The notes under the pieces: generated by a model
The model's database searches: none
Told to the model about the DNA's origin: nothing
The model's input: only the letters and a program-made list of their open reading frames with translations
In this document: in pieces, positions 15,561-24,208 of the stretch
How the letters are laid out: the number at the start of each line of letters is the position of its first letter
How positions within the stretch are numbered: position 1 is the stretch's first letter
Program-made: the position numbers and the translations under genes
Assembly (NCBI RefSeq): GCF_051967575.1
Contig: NZ_JBQCJW010000010.1
Coordinates: 1 to 64,000 of the forward strand
Length of the DNA stretch: 64,000 nt
From: Solibacillus silvestris_B
GTDB lineage: Bacteria > Bacillota > Bacilli > Bacillales_A > Planococcaceae
Direction: 5' to 3'

Positions 15561-16945
15561 AAAAATTATCCTCAAAGCTGTGGCTGCTGATTGTCCTATT
15601 TTTAAGTGCTACAGTTATTTTTATGTACATATTTACGAATTTTCTGTATGAACAGCTATATGTGGAAGATACGAAAGCGACAATGATTGAAACAGGTGAA
15701 AAGCTCCAAGCAAAATATGCCGGCGGAAAAGTGTCGGAAGAGCTCATCGCCGATATTGAAGCATTTGCCGCTTATTCCAATATCGAAATATTTGCCGTTC
15801 GCAATCCGCGCGAGCTAAGCGCATGTGTGCCTTTTGAAATTGATTATGATGCTTTGATCGGGACCGATGAGCGTCAGCAGCTCCTATCAGGAAAAGCCAT
15901 AACGAAAATAGGCTATGAAGAACGCTTCGAACGTCAGATTATATCTGTGATTTTGCCTTTTACCGATCAAAACCGATTAGAAGGGATCATTTATCTATAT
16001 TATCCGCTTGCAAAAATTTCGGAGCTGGCAAAAGAAGAGGTGATTTTGCTTAGTACCGGGGCGATTATGTTTTTGCTTGTCGCTGCATTTTTCGTATATC
16101 AAGGAATGCGAAAAATTCTACAGCCGTTGGAAAATTTGCATCAAGCGGTAAATCAAATGACAAAAGGCGATTACGATGTGCGGGTCAACGTTTCATTAAA
16201 TGATGAAATTGGCCATTTATCATCGGCCTTCAACCAAATGGCCGATGCAATCCAAAGGGATGACGAAGCGCAAAAATCCTTTTTGGCAACGGTTTCGCAT
16301 GAACTGCGCACACCGATCAGCTATGTGAAAGGCTATAGCGAAGCCATTCAAAAAGGGTTGATTGAGGAGGAAAAGCGTGAAGAAGCCATCCAATTAATCG
16401 TGAGAGAAGCAGCACGGATGGAAAGATTGACGAATGAGCTTATGCAGCTTGCACGAAAAGAGAATGTACAGCAGGAAGCGCAATACGACATGCTCGTGCT
16501 CGCCGAAACAATTCGTGATGCACTTCGTCTAGTAAGTCAAAAAGTGACAGCAAAAAATATAAAATTGGTGCTGCGACTAAACGAAGATATTATTGTCATT
16601 GGCGATGAGGAAAAGCTCAAGCAAGTATTCATTAATATTATTGAAAATGCGATTCATTATTCATATGAACAATCAAACATCATCATTGAGTCGGACATCG
16701 TACAGTCACAAGCCGTATTGACAGTCACCGATTATGGCATAGGAATCCCATCCGAAGATTTGCCGCATGTGACGGAGCGATTTTATCGCGTCAATAAAGC
16801 CCGGAGTCGTTCAGACGGGGGCAGCGGTCTCGGATTATCGATTGTCGAGCAAATTGTTAAACAGCATAAAGGAAATTTAAAAATTGCAAGCAAATTAGGT
16901 GAAGGGACATCCGTTTTTATAACGCTCCCTTTAATGGAGGAATAA
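15557..16945 (+). CDS. sensor histidine kinase (HAMP, HisKA, HATPase)
   Basis: A 462-aa membrane kinase partnering the upstream regulator. Transmembrane helices are at about residues 8-28 and 162-182, flanking an extracytoplasmic sensor domain of about 130 aa. A HAMP region covers about 183-235. The H-box SHELRTP has phospho-His248. The ATP-binding N-box is NIIENAIHY, with DYGIGIP (G1) and GSGLGLSIV (G2). ATG start overlapping the regulator stop by 4 bp. The sensor domain was not recognised, so the stimulus is unknown. Confidence 0.93.
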   Translation: MKKLSSKLWLLIVLFLSATVIFMYIFTNFLYEQLYVEDTKATMIETGEKLQAKYAGGKVSEELIADIEAFAAYSNIEIFAVRNPRELSACVPFEIDYDALIGTDERQQLLSGKAITKIGYEERFERQIISVILPFTDQNRLEGIIYLYYPLAKISELAKEEVILLSTGAIMFLLVAAFFVYQGMRKILQPLENLHQAVNQMTKGDYDVRVNVSLNDEIGHLSSAFNQMADAIQRDDEAQKSFLATVSHELRTPISYVKGYSEAIQKGLIEEEKREEAIQLIVREAARMERLTNELMQLARKENVQQEAQYDMLVLAETIRDALRLVSQKVTAKNIKLVLRLNEDIIVIGDEEKLKQVFINIIENAIHYSYEQSNIIIESDIVQSQAVLTVTDYGIGIPSEDLPHVTERFYRVNKARSRSDGGSGLGLSIVEQIVKQHKGNLKIASKLGEGTSVFITLPLMEE

Positions 16946-17451
16946 TGATGAAAAAATGGTTATACAGTGCAGCAGCAGTACCGTTCTTATTATTTGGCTG
17001 TGGGGACGAAAAGGAAGTTGAAACATTGGACACAGCGGAAGTGCCTGAATTCGTGGAAGTGGATATTCAAACGGCGGAAGAGCTGAATGTAGGAGAATCG
17101 GTTCAGCTGGCTGCACATGTTACACAAAATGCGGAAGCTGTGGATGATGCGAAGGAAGTAATGTTTGAAGTATGGGAGTCAGGTCTTCGGGATGATGGCG
17201 AAATGCTGGAAGGGAAGCTGACTGAAGACGGTGTATATATCGCTGAATATACGTTCGATCATGATGGAGTATATTATATGTTTGCACACACAACGGCGCG
17301 CGGTATGCATGTGATGCCAAAGAAAAAGCTCATTGTCGGCAATCCGGATATGAGCAAAGTGCTGGAAGATACAAGTTCGGATTCAATGGAACACGGTTCA
17401 GAACATGGTGAACATGAAGACGAAAAAAAAGATGAAGAACATGATCATTAA
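16945..17451 (+). CDS. YtkA-like lipoprotein with His-rich tail
   Basis: A 168-aa lipoprotein (lipobox FLLFGC, Cys about residue 19). It has one beta-sandwich YtkA/FixH-like domain (about 35-130; VQLAAHVTQNAEAVDDAKEVMFEVW, GVYYMFAHTTARGMHVMPKKKLIVG). The acidic and His-rich C-terminus (EHGSEHGEHEDEKKDEEHDH region) looks metal-binding. YtkA domains are often found near copper or cytochrome-oxidase genes. The start overlaps the kinase stop by one base (TAATG). It closes the four-gene unit before a terminator. A metal-related envelope role is inferred, not proven. Confidence 0.8.
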   Translation: MMKKWLYSAAAVPFLLFGCGDEKEVETLDTAEVPEFVEVDIQTAEELNVGESVQLAAHVTQNAEAVDDAKEVMFEVWESGLRDDGEMLEGKLTEDGVYIAEYTFDHDGVYYMFAHTTARGMHVMPKKKLIVGNPDMSKVLEDTSSDSMEHGSEHGEHEDEKKDEEHDH

Positions 17452-17492
17452 TTGTTGCAAAATGAAAAGAACGGTGTATAATAATGACTGGA

Positions 17493-17526
17493 TGACCGGA
17501 TTGGTCTTCCGGTCACTTTTTGTTTT
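17493..17526 (+). terminator. terminator of the propeller/two-component/YtkA unit
   Basis: TGACCGG (17493-17499) pairs with CCGGTCA (17509-17515), followed by CTTTTTGTTTT. Confidence 0.82.
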
Positions 17527-17570
17527 AGAAGAAATTATAAAAATCGCATTTGTTATGAGGAGGTGGATTT

Positions 17571-18146
17571 ATGGACCGTCGACATGAAATTTTGCTTGCT
17601 GCAACAAAATCCTTTACGTTATTTGGCTATAAAGCGACAACGATTGAACAAGTCGCAAAAATCGCAAATGTTGGGAAAGGGACAATTTATACTTTTTTCA
17701 CAAATAAAGAAGAGCTTTTTCAAGAAGTGGTATTTCATTTGATCAATGAAATGAAACACGAAACAGATCAATTAATCGACGCTAATGCAAGCTTTATGAA
17801 AAATGCCCATACAGCGTTGATGAAAATGCTGCAATTCCGCGAGCGCCATTTACTATTTGCCAAACTAATAGAAGAGGAAACAGCGCTGGGAACACCGGAA
17901 GTACAGCAAATGCTATTAAAAATCGAGTCGGAAATCATTTCATATGTTTCAAGGCGAATTCGCAACGGCATCGAAAAAGATGAGATTATTGACTGTAACG
18001 CTGAGCATGTAGCCTTTTTATTGTTTAAATCGTATTTAGCTTTTATTGTAGATTGGCAGTTGACGCATAATGAGCCACTCAACGAACAAGAAATTTTGAC
18101 ATTATTCAGCGAGACCATTTTCCGTGGTTTAGCAAAGAAAAAGTAA
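17571..18146 (+). CDS. TetR/AcrR-family regulator (YhgD-like)
   Basis: A 191-aa repressor-type regulator. The N-terminal HTH covers about residues 5-50: ILLAATKSFTLFGYKATTIEQVAKIANVGKGTIYTFFTNKEELF, the standard TetR signature. The C-terminal all-helical ligand domain is unspecific. The ATG at 17571 has an AGGAGG SD. It lies upstream of the YhgE/Pip gene, the same pairing as yhgD-yhgE of B. subtilis, also near hemEHY, so it probably controls that gene. A hairpin separates the two. Confidence 0.9.
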   Translation: MDRRHEILLAATKSFTLFGYKATTIEQVAKIANVGKGTIYTFFTNKEELFQEVVFHLINEMKHETDQLIDANASFMKNAHTALMKMLQFRERHLLFAKLIEEETALGTPEVQQMLLKIESEIISYVSRRIRNGIEKDEIIDCNAEHVAFLLFKSYLAFIVDWQLTHNEPLNEQEILTLFSETIFRGLAKKK

Positions 18147-18150
18147 TATT

Positions 18151-18178
18151 CACTTCCACGTGAAGTGGTTTCTTTTTT
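18151..18178 (+). terminator. hairpin between the TetR gene and yhgE
   Basis: CACTTC (18151-18156) pairs with GAAGTG (18162-18167) around CACGT, followed by GTTTCTTTTTT. It reads as a terminator or attenuator. The palindrome could alternatively be an operator. Confidence 0.6.
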
Positions 18179-18235
18179 ACAGTGAAATGACCAATTGACG
18201 TTTTCAGTCATATAGTTTTTAAGGAGGGAATTAGT

Positions 18236-20422
18236 GTGATAAAAGCAGAATGGCTTAAGATTTTTAAAACAAGAAAAATGCTTATTTCTGTCATTGCCGT
18301 TCTTTTTGTTCCTGTCATGTACAGCGGGATGTTTTTATGGGCGTTTTGGGATCCATATGCCAATTTGGAAAGCATGCCAGTTGCCATTGTCAATGAAGAC
18401 AAAGGAGCTGTGATGGATGACGAAACGATGGAACTCGGCCAAACATTGGTCGACAAGCTTATAGATAGTGAGCAGTTCCAATTTGAAGAAGTGGACGCGA
18501 ATGAAGCAGAGCAACAATTATTAGATCAAAAATATTATATTTTAATTAAAATTCCGGAAAATTTCTCGGAGCACGCAACAACATTATTGGATGATGCGCC
18601 ACAAAAATTAGTAATTGATTATATTCCGAATGAAGGCTTCAACTTTTTAAGCGCACAAATCGGTGAAACAGCAATGGACCGTATTAAAGCGGAAGTGAAC
18701 ACACAAGTTTCGGCAACATATGCTGAAAAATTATTTGATTCCATCACACAGCTTGGTGACGGTTTTGTTGAGGCGGCGGATGGTGCCGGCAAATTAGATG
18801 AGGGCGCAAAAAAATTGGCGGATGGCGCGGATGAGCTAAAAGGCTATTTAGAGCAATTGGCATCAAGCTCTGTTGAACTTTCTGACGGAACCGGCACATT
18901 AACAGCCGGGGCGAAAAATGCTGCGGCAGGCGCAAATGAATTAGCGACAGGTGTAGCAAAAATTGCTGACGGAAGCAACCAATTGGCAGCAGGAGCAAAA
19001 TCAGCTGCAGATGGCGCAAATACAATGCAGCAAGGCATTGAGAGCTATACAGATGGTGTAGCTCAAGTAGCCAATGGTCAAAAGGAAATTACATCAGGCC
19101 AAGCGAGCTTAGCTGAAAACTTGAAGTTGCTAACACAAGGTACGGCTAATATTGATGATAAAGTGAAAGCATTGGCAGATGGCTCAGCAAGTGTAGCAGG
19201 AGGAATGGATCAATTGGCGAGCCAATTAGAGGCAATCCTTCCAATGCTGCCAGAAGAAAACCAAGCAGCTTTAAAAACAGCGCTCGCACAGTTGCAGGCT
19301 GGCAGTAAAGAGGTAAGCGGTGGTTTAGGCCAGTTACATGAAGGCACAAATGGGTTAGACGATAAAATCGCGGCGATCAGTGAAGGCGCGAATAAATTAA
19401 ATGCAGGACAACAACAAGTAAATGCAGGTGTTGCACAATTACAGCAAAATTCGGCACAGCTTGTTTCAGGAGCTAAATCATTAACAGAAGGCAACACAAC
19501 AATTGCAGGAAAATTAAATGAATTGAGCAAAGGTGCATCGAGTGCGGCAACAGGTGCGAATTCATTAGCGCAAGGTTTGAACACATTAGTAGATGGTTCG
19601 AATAAGTTAAATGATGGCACAAGCTTATTAGCTGAAAAATCAGGTGAGTTGGCGCAAGGTTCAACAACTCTAGTGGATGGCACAAAAGAGTTAAAGGACG
19701 GTACGACAACATTATCTGAAAAGTTAACAGAAGCAAGTGACAAAGTAGATGTCAACCCAACTGAAGATACGTACAATATGGTCGGCTCACCAGTGGAAGT
19801 CGAAAAAGAATCTGTAAACCATGTACCAAACTACGGTACAGGTTTTGCACCATACTTCATTTCATTGGGGCTATTCGTTGGGGCATTATTAATTTCGATT
19901 GTGTTCCCATTTGTTGAACCAGCCATTCTCCCGAAAAACGGTGCAAGCTGGTTTGCAAGTAAAGTAACAGTATTAATCGGTGTCGGGTTAGTGCAATCCT
20001 TCATTACGATTGCCATTGTAGTTTGGGGCCTCGGTCTTGAGGTCAACAGCATGCCGCAATTTATTATTACAACGATTTTAACAAGCTTTACATTTTTAGC
20101 GATGGTTCAATTATTAGTATCGTTGTTCGGCGATCCAGGACGATTTATTGCCATCGTCGTATTAATACTTCAATTAACGACAAGCGCGGGGACATTCCCA
20201 ATTGAGCTAGTGCCAGAGCAATTGCATTTCTTCAACAAGATTTTACCGATGACATTCTCTGTGCAAGGCTTTAAAGCAGCCATTTCAACTGGCGATACAT
20301 CATTCCTGATGTTCAACTGGTCGATTTTAGGTGCAGTAATGTTCTCATGCTTGGCAATCACGTTCGGCTACTTTGCATTGCTTCATAAAAAACGCTATTC
20401 AAAACATCATACAGAAGCATAG
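18236..20422 (+). CDS. yhgE: YhgE/Pip-family membrane protein with long repeat domain
   Basis: A 728-aa membrane protein of the YhgE/Pip (phage infection protein) family, with an ABC-2 permease-like organisation. There is one N-terminal helix (about 18-38), a large outside domain, and about five helices near residues 540-715. Between about 180 and 520 it has many 7-residue-phased repeats of the type (L)xxGxxxLxxG (KKLADGADELKG, NQLAAGAKSAADGAN, TKELKDGTTTLSEK), predicted to form a long helical stalk. The start is GTG at 18236 after AAGGAGGG. It is probably controlled by the adjacent TetR protein. Roles in phage adsorption, type VII-associated export or export of toxic compounds have been suggested for relatives; here it is open. 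Confidence 0.88.
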   Translation: MIKAEWLKIFKTRKMLISVIAVLFVPVMYSGMFLWAFWDPYANLESMPVAIVNEDKGAVMDDETMELGQTLVDKLIDSEQFQFEEVDANEAEQQLLDQKYYILIKIPENFSEHATTLLDDAPQKLVIDYIPNEGFNFLSAQIGETAMDRIKAEVNTQVSATYAEKLFDSITQLGDGFVEAADGAGKLDEGAKKLADGADELKGYLEQLASSSVELSDGTGTLTAGAKNAAAGANELATGVAKIADGSNQLAAGAKSAADGANTMQQGIESYTDGVAQVANGQKEITSGQASLAENLKLLTQGTANIDDKVKALADGSASVAGGMDQLASQLEAILPMLPEENQAALKTALAQLQAGSKEVSGGLGQLHEGTNGLDDKIAAISEGANKLNAGQQQVNAGVAQLQQNSAQLVSGAKSLTEGNTTIAGKLNELSKGASSAATGANSLAQGLNTLVDGSNKLNDGTSLLAEKSGELAQGSTTLVDGTKELKDGTTTLSEKLTEASDKVDVNPTEDTYNMVGSPVEVEKESVNHVPNYGTGFAPYFISLGLFVGALLISIVFPFVEPAILPKNGASWFASKVTVLIGVGLVQSFITIAIVVWGLGLEVNSMPQFIITTILTSFTFLAMVQLLVSLFGDPGRFIAIVVLILQLTTSAGTFPIELVPEQLHFFNKILPMTFSVQGFKAAISTGDTSFLMFNWSILGAVMFSCLAITFGYFALLHKKRYSKHHTEA

Positions 20423-20427
20423 AAAGA

Positions 20428-20469
20428 AAAAGCATGGATTCGAGTTTCCCTTGAATCCATGCTTTTTTA
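20428..20469 (+). terminator. terminator of yhgE
   Basis: AAGCATGGATTC pairs with GAATCCATGCTT followed by TTTT; stem of at least 12 bp. Confidence 0.9.
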
Positions 20470-20473
20470 GTAC

Positions 20474-20508
20474 AGAAAAAACCGCGAGCATTGAGCGGGC
20501 TCGCGGTT
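20474..20508 (-). terminator. terminator of the yhfH-like gene
   Basis: ACCGCGAGC (20481-20489) pairs with GCTCGCGGT (20499-20507). On the minus strand the stem is followed by TTTTTC, about 80 bp downstream of the small CDS. Confidence 0.8.
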
Positions 20509-20586
20509 CATGTAAGCTATTATAGGTTCATCTATTTTCTAAGATGAAGGCTTTAAAATAGTGCGAATTAAACAGTGAATAAAGAA

Positions 20587-20712
20587 TTAAAGAGAGTTAC
20601 ATTTATCACAATTGTTGCTGTAGCACTCGCTTTGTTCTTCAATTTTGTCACCGCATTGAACGCAAATTTTATCAGGCAGGTTCTTGAAAAATTCCACTAC
20701 GTTTTCTAACAT
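20587..20712 (-). CDS. yhfH: YhfH-family small Cys-rich protein
   Basis: A 41-aa peptide starting MLENVVEFFKNLPDKICVQCG and ending with NNCDKCNSL. The two CxxC-type pairs form a likely zinc ribbon. YhfH-type peptides of about 45 aa are found beside lplJ in Bacillales, and lplJ is the next gene here. An AAAGGAGG SD lies 7 nt before the ATG, and a good minus-strand promoter and terminator frame the gene. Function is not known. Confidence 0.85.
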   Translation of the reverse strand: MLENVVEFFKNLPDKICVQCGDKIEEQSECYSNNCDKCNSL

Positions 20713-20763
20713 TGTGCATGCCTCCTTTAAATTTCTGTTATATTACTTCTGTTTATATATCGT

Positions 20764-20792
20764 ATTGTATTATAACAGATTTAATTCGTCAA
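20764..20792 (-). promoter_or_regulatory. sigma-A promoter of yhfH
   Basis: On the minus strand TTGACG, 17 bp, TACAAT, 52 bp upstream of the yhfH start. Confidence 0.65.
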
Positions 20793-20852
20793 CACAAAAT
20801 GCCTAATTTAAGTTAAAATAAATATGGACAATTTGTGGAGGAGTGAAGACTC

Positions 20853-21845
20853 ATGTATTTTATCGATAATAAAGGAATTACAGATCCGCGCATTAACCTG
20901 GCGATTGAAGAATATGTGCTAAAAAACATGGATATTGAAAAAGATGATTATTTGCTGTTTTATATTAATCAGCCATCAATCATCATCGGAAAAAACCAAA
21001 ATACGATAGAAGAGATCAACACAGACTATGTAGAAGAAAACGGAATCATTGTTGTTCGTCGCTTATCCGGCGGAGGAGCGGTCTACCATGACTTGAACAA
21101 TTTGAACTTCAGCTTTTTAACAAAGGATGACGGCAACAGCTTCAGCAACTATAAAAAATTCACGCAGCCTGTAGTGGACGCACTTGCAAAGCTTGGTGTA
21201 AATGCCGAGCTATCGGGCCGTAACGATATTTTGGCGGAAGGCAGAAAAGTATCAGGGAATGCGCAATATTCAACGCGCGGGCGCATGTTCAGCCATGGGA
21301 CGCTTATGTTTAACCTGGATATTGATGCTGTCGTGAATTCGTTAAAGGTAAAACAGGACAAAATCGAGTCAAAAGGCATTAAGTCGGTACGCTCCCGTGT
21401 TGCGAACATCATTGATTTTCTACAGGAGAAAATTACAGTTGAACAGTTCCGTATGGAAATTTTAAAATCGATTTTCGGTGGCGAGGAAAACATCAAATAT
21501 TACGAGCTGACAGAAGACGATTGGGAACAAATCCACAAAATTTCGGAAAGCCGTTATCAGCTATGGGAATGGAACTACGGCAAATCGCCGCGCTTTAATA
21601 TTCAAAAAACAAAGCGCTTCCCATCAGGCAGTTTGGATATTCGTTTAGAAGTAAATAAAGGAGTTATCGAAGAGGCAACAATTTTCGGAGATTTCTTCGG
21701 TATAGGCGATGTGGAAGAAATAGCACAATTATTGATTGGAACGAAATATGATCGAGCGGCGATTGCGGAAAAGCTGAAAGAAATTGATATCCCTACTTAT
21801 TTTGGCGGCATTACAGAGGAGGATTTCCTTCAATTGATTTATTAA
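20853..21845 (+). CDS. lplJ: lipoate-protein ligase LplJ
   Basis: A 330-aa enzyme that activates free lipoate with ATP and attaches it to lipoyl domains of 2-oxoacid dehydrogenases and GcvH. The catalytic domain has IIIGKNQNTIEEIN (about 47-60), RRLSGGGAVYHDLNNLNFSF (about 70-89) and SGRNDILAEGRKVSGNAQYS with the active-site Lys. The C-terminal accessory domain (about 250-330) has KRFPSGSLDIRLEVNKGVI. ATG start after a GGAGG SD. Neighbour yhfH and the nearby lcfB reproduce the B. subtilis yhf region. Confidence 0.95.
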   Translation: MYFIDNKGITDPRINLAIEEYVLKNMDIEKDDYLLFYINQPSIIIGKNQNTIEEINTDYVEENGIIVVRRLSGGGAVYHDLNNLNFSFLTKDDGNSFSNYKKFTQPVVDALAKLGVNAELSGRNDILAEGRKVSGNAQYSTRGRMFSHGTLMFNLDIDAVVNSLKVKQDKIESKGIKSVRSRVANIIDFLQEKITVEQFRMEILKSIFGGEENIKYYELTEDDWEQIHKISESRYQLWEWNYGKSPRFNIQKTKRFPSGSLDIRLEVNKGVIEEATIFGDFFGIGDVEEIAQLLIGTKYDRAAIAEKLKEIDIPTYFGGITEEDFLQLIY

Positions 21846-21888
21846 GCGCCATGCAAAAAAACGTAAACAAAATTTGAATAATACAATG

Positions 21889-21922
21889 AGGGGGCTCCTA
21901 TTTTCGAGTGCTCCCTTTTTTT
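21889..21922 (+). terminator. terminator of lplJ
   Basis: GGGGGCTC and the facing GTGCTCCC form an imperfect stem around TTTTCGA, followed by TTTTTTT. Confidence 0.7.
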
Positions 21923-21960
21923 GTTACAATGAAAGAAACGAAAAAGGATTTCGTTTTTTT

Positions 21961-22047
21961 CGCTGCACTGAAGATGGTTGTGTATTTGCACCCATATTAG
22001 AGGCAGTACTTAAACAGCATAATTTAAAATATTTAGATAAATTTTAA
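21961..22047 (+). pseudogene. possible C-terminal gene remnant before bceR
   Basis: A frame open from 21841 ends at 22047 with a protein-like stretch (RCTEDGCVFAPILEAVLKQH then NLKYLDKF). It crosses the lplJ terminator and has no SD or convincing start. It looks like the tail of a decayed gene, or chance coding character. No family was recognised. Confidence 0.2.
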
Positions 22048-22076
22048 ATAATTTTTTTGAAAAGGAGGTCATTCAG

Positions 22077-22781
22077 ATGGAAAAGCATCGAATTTTCATC
22101 GTTGAGGATGATCCGAAAATCGCCTCTCTATTGGCGGACACATTAAGGAAATACCAATATGACGTTGAAACGATTAAAGACTTCGATTTATTAGTCGAAC
22201 AATGTTTAGCGTTTTCGCCGCATATTATTTTATTGGATATTAATTTGCCTTCCTATGACGGGTACTATTGGTGCCGGAAGTTAAGGCAATATACGAAATG
22301 CCCTATATTATTCATTTCGGCTCGCTCGGGTGAGATGGATCAAATTTTTGCGTTGGAAAACGGCGGGGACGATTTTATTACGAAGCCGTTCAACTATGAA
22401 ATTGTACTTGCCAAAATCCGCAGTCATTTACGTCGTACATATGGAGAATATTCCACAAGGCAAGAGGAACGAACAATTGTACAAGGACAGCTCACTTTAT
22501 ATTTGGAACGGATGGAACTTCAATTAAAAGAGCTAGTCGTCCCTTTGCAAAAGAAGGAATGCATCATTTTAGGGTTATTAATGGGCCAGGCACCGAAAGT
22601 GGTGTCCCGTGATCAGCTGCTTGAGGAATTATGGGATGACCAAGCATTTGTTGATGAAAACACATTGAATGTAAATATGACGCGCGTGCGGAAGAAGTTG
22701 GCGGATTACGGCATTACGTCCGTTATTGAAACAGTTCGCGGGGCGGGATACCGCTTTTTAATGAGCGCGGAGGAAATGTAA
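22077..22781 (+). CDS. BceR-type response regulator
   Basis: A 234-aa OmpR-family regulator of the Bce class. Phospho-acceptor Asp54 (IILLDINLPSYDGYYWCRKLR) is followed by the characteristic YWCRKLRQ helix. The switch residue is in FISARS and the Lys in FITKPFN. The winged helix (about 135-230) ends VRGAGYRF. The ATG has an AAAGGAGG SD. It is followed without a gap by its kinase (stop/start overlap TAATG). With the ABC genes behind, it forms a peptide-antibiotic detoxification module, and it is expected to activate that transporter. Confidence 0.92.
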   Translation: MEKHRIFIVEDDPKIASLLADTLRKYQYDVETIKDFDLLVEQCLAFSPHIILLDINLPSYDGYYWCRKLRQYTKCPILFISARSGEMDQIFALENGGDDFITKPFNYEIVLAKIRSHLRRTYGEYSTRQEERTIVQGQLTLYLERMELQLKELVVPLQKKECIILGLLMGQAPKVVSRDQLLEELWDDQAFVDENTLNVNMTRVRKKLADYGITSVIETVRGAGYRFLMSAEEM

Positions 22782-23764
22782 TGGCGATAAAGTTATTTTT
22801 CAAGGAGCATCTTTCCTATGTCATTTTTCAAGTCGCTTTAACTTTATTTTTGCTTTCTTTATTTTGGCTGGACGGCTTCCGCAATACGAATACCGCCATT
22901 TATGCGATTGCTATTAGCATTCTTTTGATTATATCCTTTTTAGTCATCCGCTATATGTTAAGACGGCGATATTTGGCAAAAATTTTAGCGCTGCCTGTGA
23001 CGATGGAAGATGCGCTTCAAAAAAATGCAAAAACGTCGGAATATGCAGTGACAGAACGCTATTTGAACGAGCTGTACAAACTTTATCAGCATGAAGTGCA
23101 AGCTTTGTATGCGACACAGTCAAGACAATATAAATTTATGAATCAGTGGGTGCACCAGATGAAAACGCCTGTTTCGGTATTGGAGCTACTGCTGCAGCAA
23201 GAAGATGAGCTCGATAAAAAAAGCGTGCAGGAAGAAGTTGAGCGTTTGAAGAGAGGGCTTGAGATGGTGTTGATGCATGCAAGGCTGGAAAACTTTGCGG
23301 ACGATATGCAAATTGCGAAAGTATCGCTCAAATCTGTAGTGACAGCGACCGTCAATGACAATAAGCGCCTATTTATAACTAATCGCGTCTTCCCTGAAGT
23401 AAATATTGCGGATGATTTAATCGTCATGAGCGACTTGAAATGGCTTCATTTTTTAATTGAACAGTTTATTACAAATGCAGTGAAATATACATTTGATCCG
23501 AATAAAAAAATATATATAACGGCAGAACAAAAGGAACACCAAGTACGGTTGCTCATCCGGGACGAGGGGATCGGCATACCTAAATCCGACTTGTCCCGTG
23601 TTATGAAAGCGTTTTATACAGGAGAAAATGGCCGGAAAACAGGGGAATCCACTGGTATGGGGCTCTATATCGCAAAGGAAATATGCGATAAGCTCGGGCA
23701 TCAGCTCGTTATTGAATCAGAAGTAGGTCAAGGCACACAAGTAGAAGTGATTTTTCAATCATAG
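22781..23764 (+). CDS. BceS-type intramembrane-sensing histidine kinase
   Basis: A 327-aa kinase with two close N-terminal helices (about 12-30 and 36-57) and almost no outside loop. Such kinases sense through their BceAB partner rather than alone. The H-box is HQMKTPVSVLELL with phospho-His125; the ATP-binding domain has FITNAVKYT, DEGIGIP and GMGLYIAKEI. It overlaps the regulator gene by one base. The next gene of the module is unusual (140-aa unknown) and precedes the ABC genes. Confidence 0.92.
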   Translation: MAIKLFFKEHLSYVIFQVALTLFLLSLFWLDGFRNTNTAIYAIAISILLIISFLVIRYMLRRRYLAKILALPVTMEDALQKNAKTSEYAVTERYLNELYKLYQHEVQALYATQSRQYKFMNQWVHQMKTPVSVLELLLQQEDELDKKSVQEEVERLKRGLEMVLMHARLENFADDMQIAKVSLKSVVTATVNDNKRLFITNRVFPEVNIADDLIVMSDLKWLHFLIEQFITNAVKYTFDPNKKIYITAEQKEHQVRLLIRDEGIGIPKSDLSRVMKAFYTGENGRKTGESTGMGLYIAKEICDKLGHQLVIESEVGQGTQVEVIFQS

Positions 23765-23774
23765 GAGGCGCGCT

Positions 23775-24197
23775 ATGCTGCATATCGGGGACTGGAAATT
23801 AGCGGTAGATGTAGAAAAAACGAAGATGGCATTTGAATTTAATAGTTATCGTTGTATGAGTAACGAATGTCGAAATTTTGTCGAAGCTTGTGAAAACCAT
23901 TTAAAACCAGCTGTACTTGAATTTGCAGGGGAGCTTGGTATTGACTTGTCGAAGCCCAGTCATCTGGAAAGCCATCAAGTAAACGACAATACCGCTATTA
24001 TGTATGCGGGTAAGTACCATATTATCGGTGAAATTGTTGAAGGGGAAATAGATGGATGGGATGTAATAGTAGGTGAACACTGTTTTTCGCTGACGGACGA
24101 AATGGAGCGGGTTCCCGTAGTCTTGGACGGGCCGACTATCGAAATTAGCTTCGAAGTTGTCCTGCCCTGGGTGATAGAAAGTAAGATATATGTCTAA
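23775..24197 (+). CDS. unknown 140-aa protein inside the Bce module
   Basis: A soluble 140-aa protein, not recognised. It begins MLHIGDWKLAVDVEKTKMAFEF and has three Cys (in YRCMSNECRNFVEAC, about residues 26-38), then a predicted alpha segment and a beta-rich C-half (AIMYAGKYHIIGEIVEG, VIVGEHCFSL, TIEISFEVVLPWVIES). No signal peptide or membrane helix. ATG start after AGGAGGCGC, 10 bp behind the kinase and 11 bp before the ATPase, so it is co-transcribed with the module. The close Cys spacing could bind metal or form disulphides. Possible roles are an accessory sensor or immunity factor, or an unrelated passenger. Confidence 0.72.
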   Translation: MLHIGDWKLAVDVEKTKMAFEFNSYRCMSNECRNFVEACENHLKPAVLEFAGELGIDLSKPSHLESHQVNDNTAIMYAGKYHIIGEIVEGEIDGWDVIVGEHCFSLTDEMERVPVVLDGPTIEISFEVVLPWVIESKIYV

Positions 24198-24208
24198 AAG
24201 GAGTTACT

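Noticed and set aside
19210..19776. 188-aa minus-strand frame inside yhgE
   Set aside because: Shadow of the repeat region; low complexity caused by the sense-strand heptads, and no SD.
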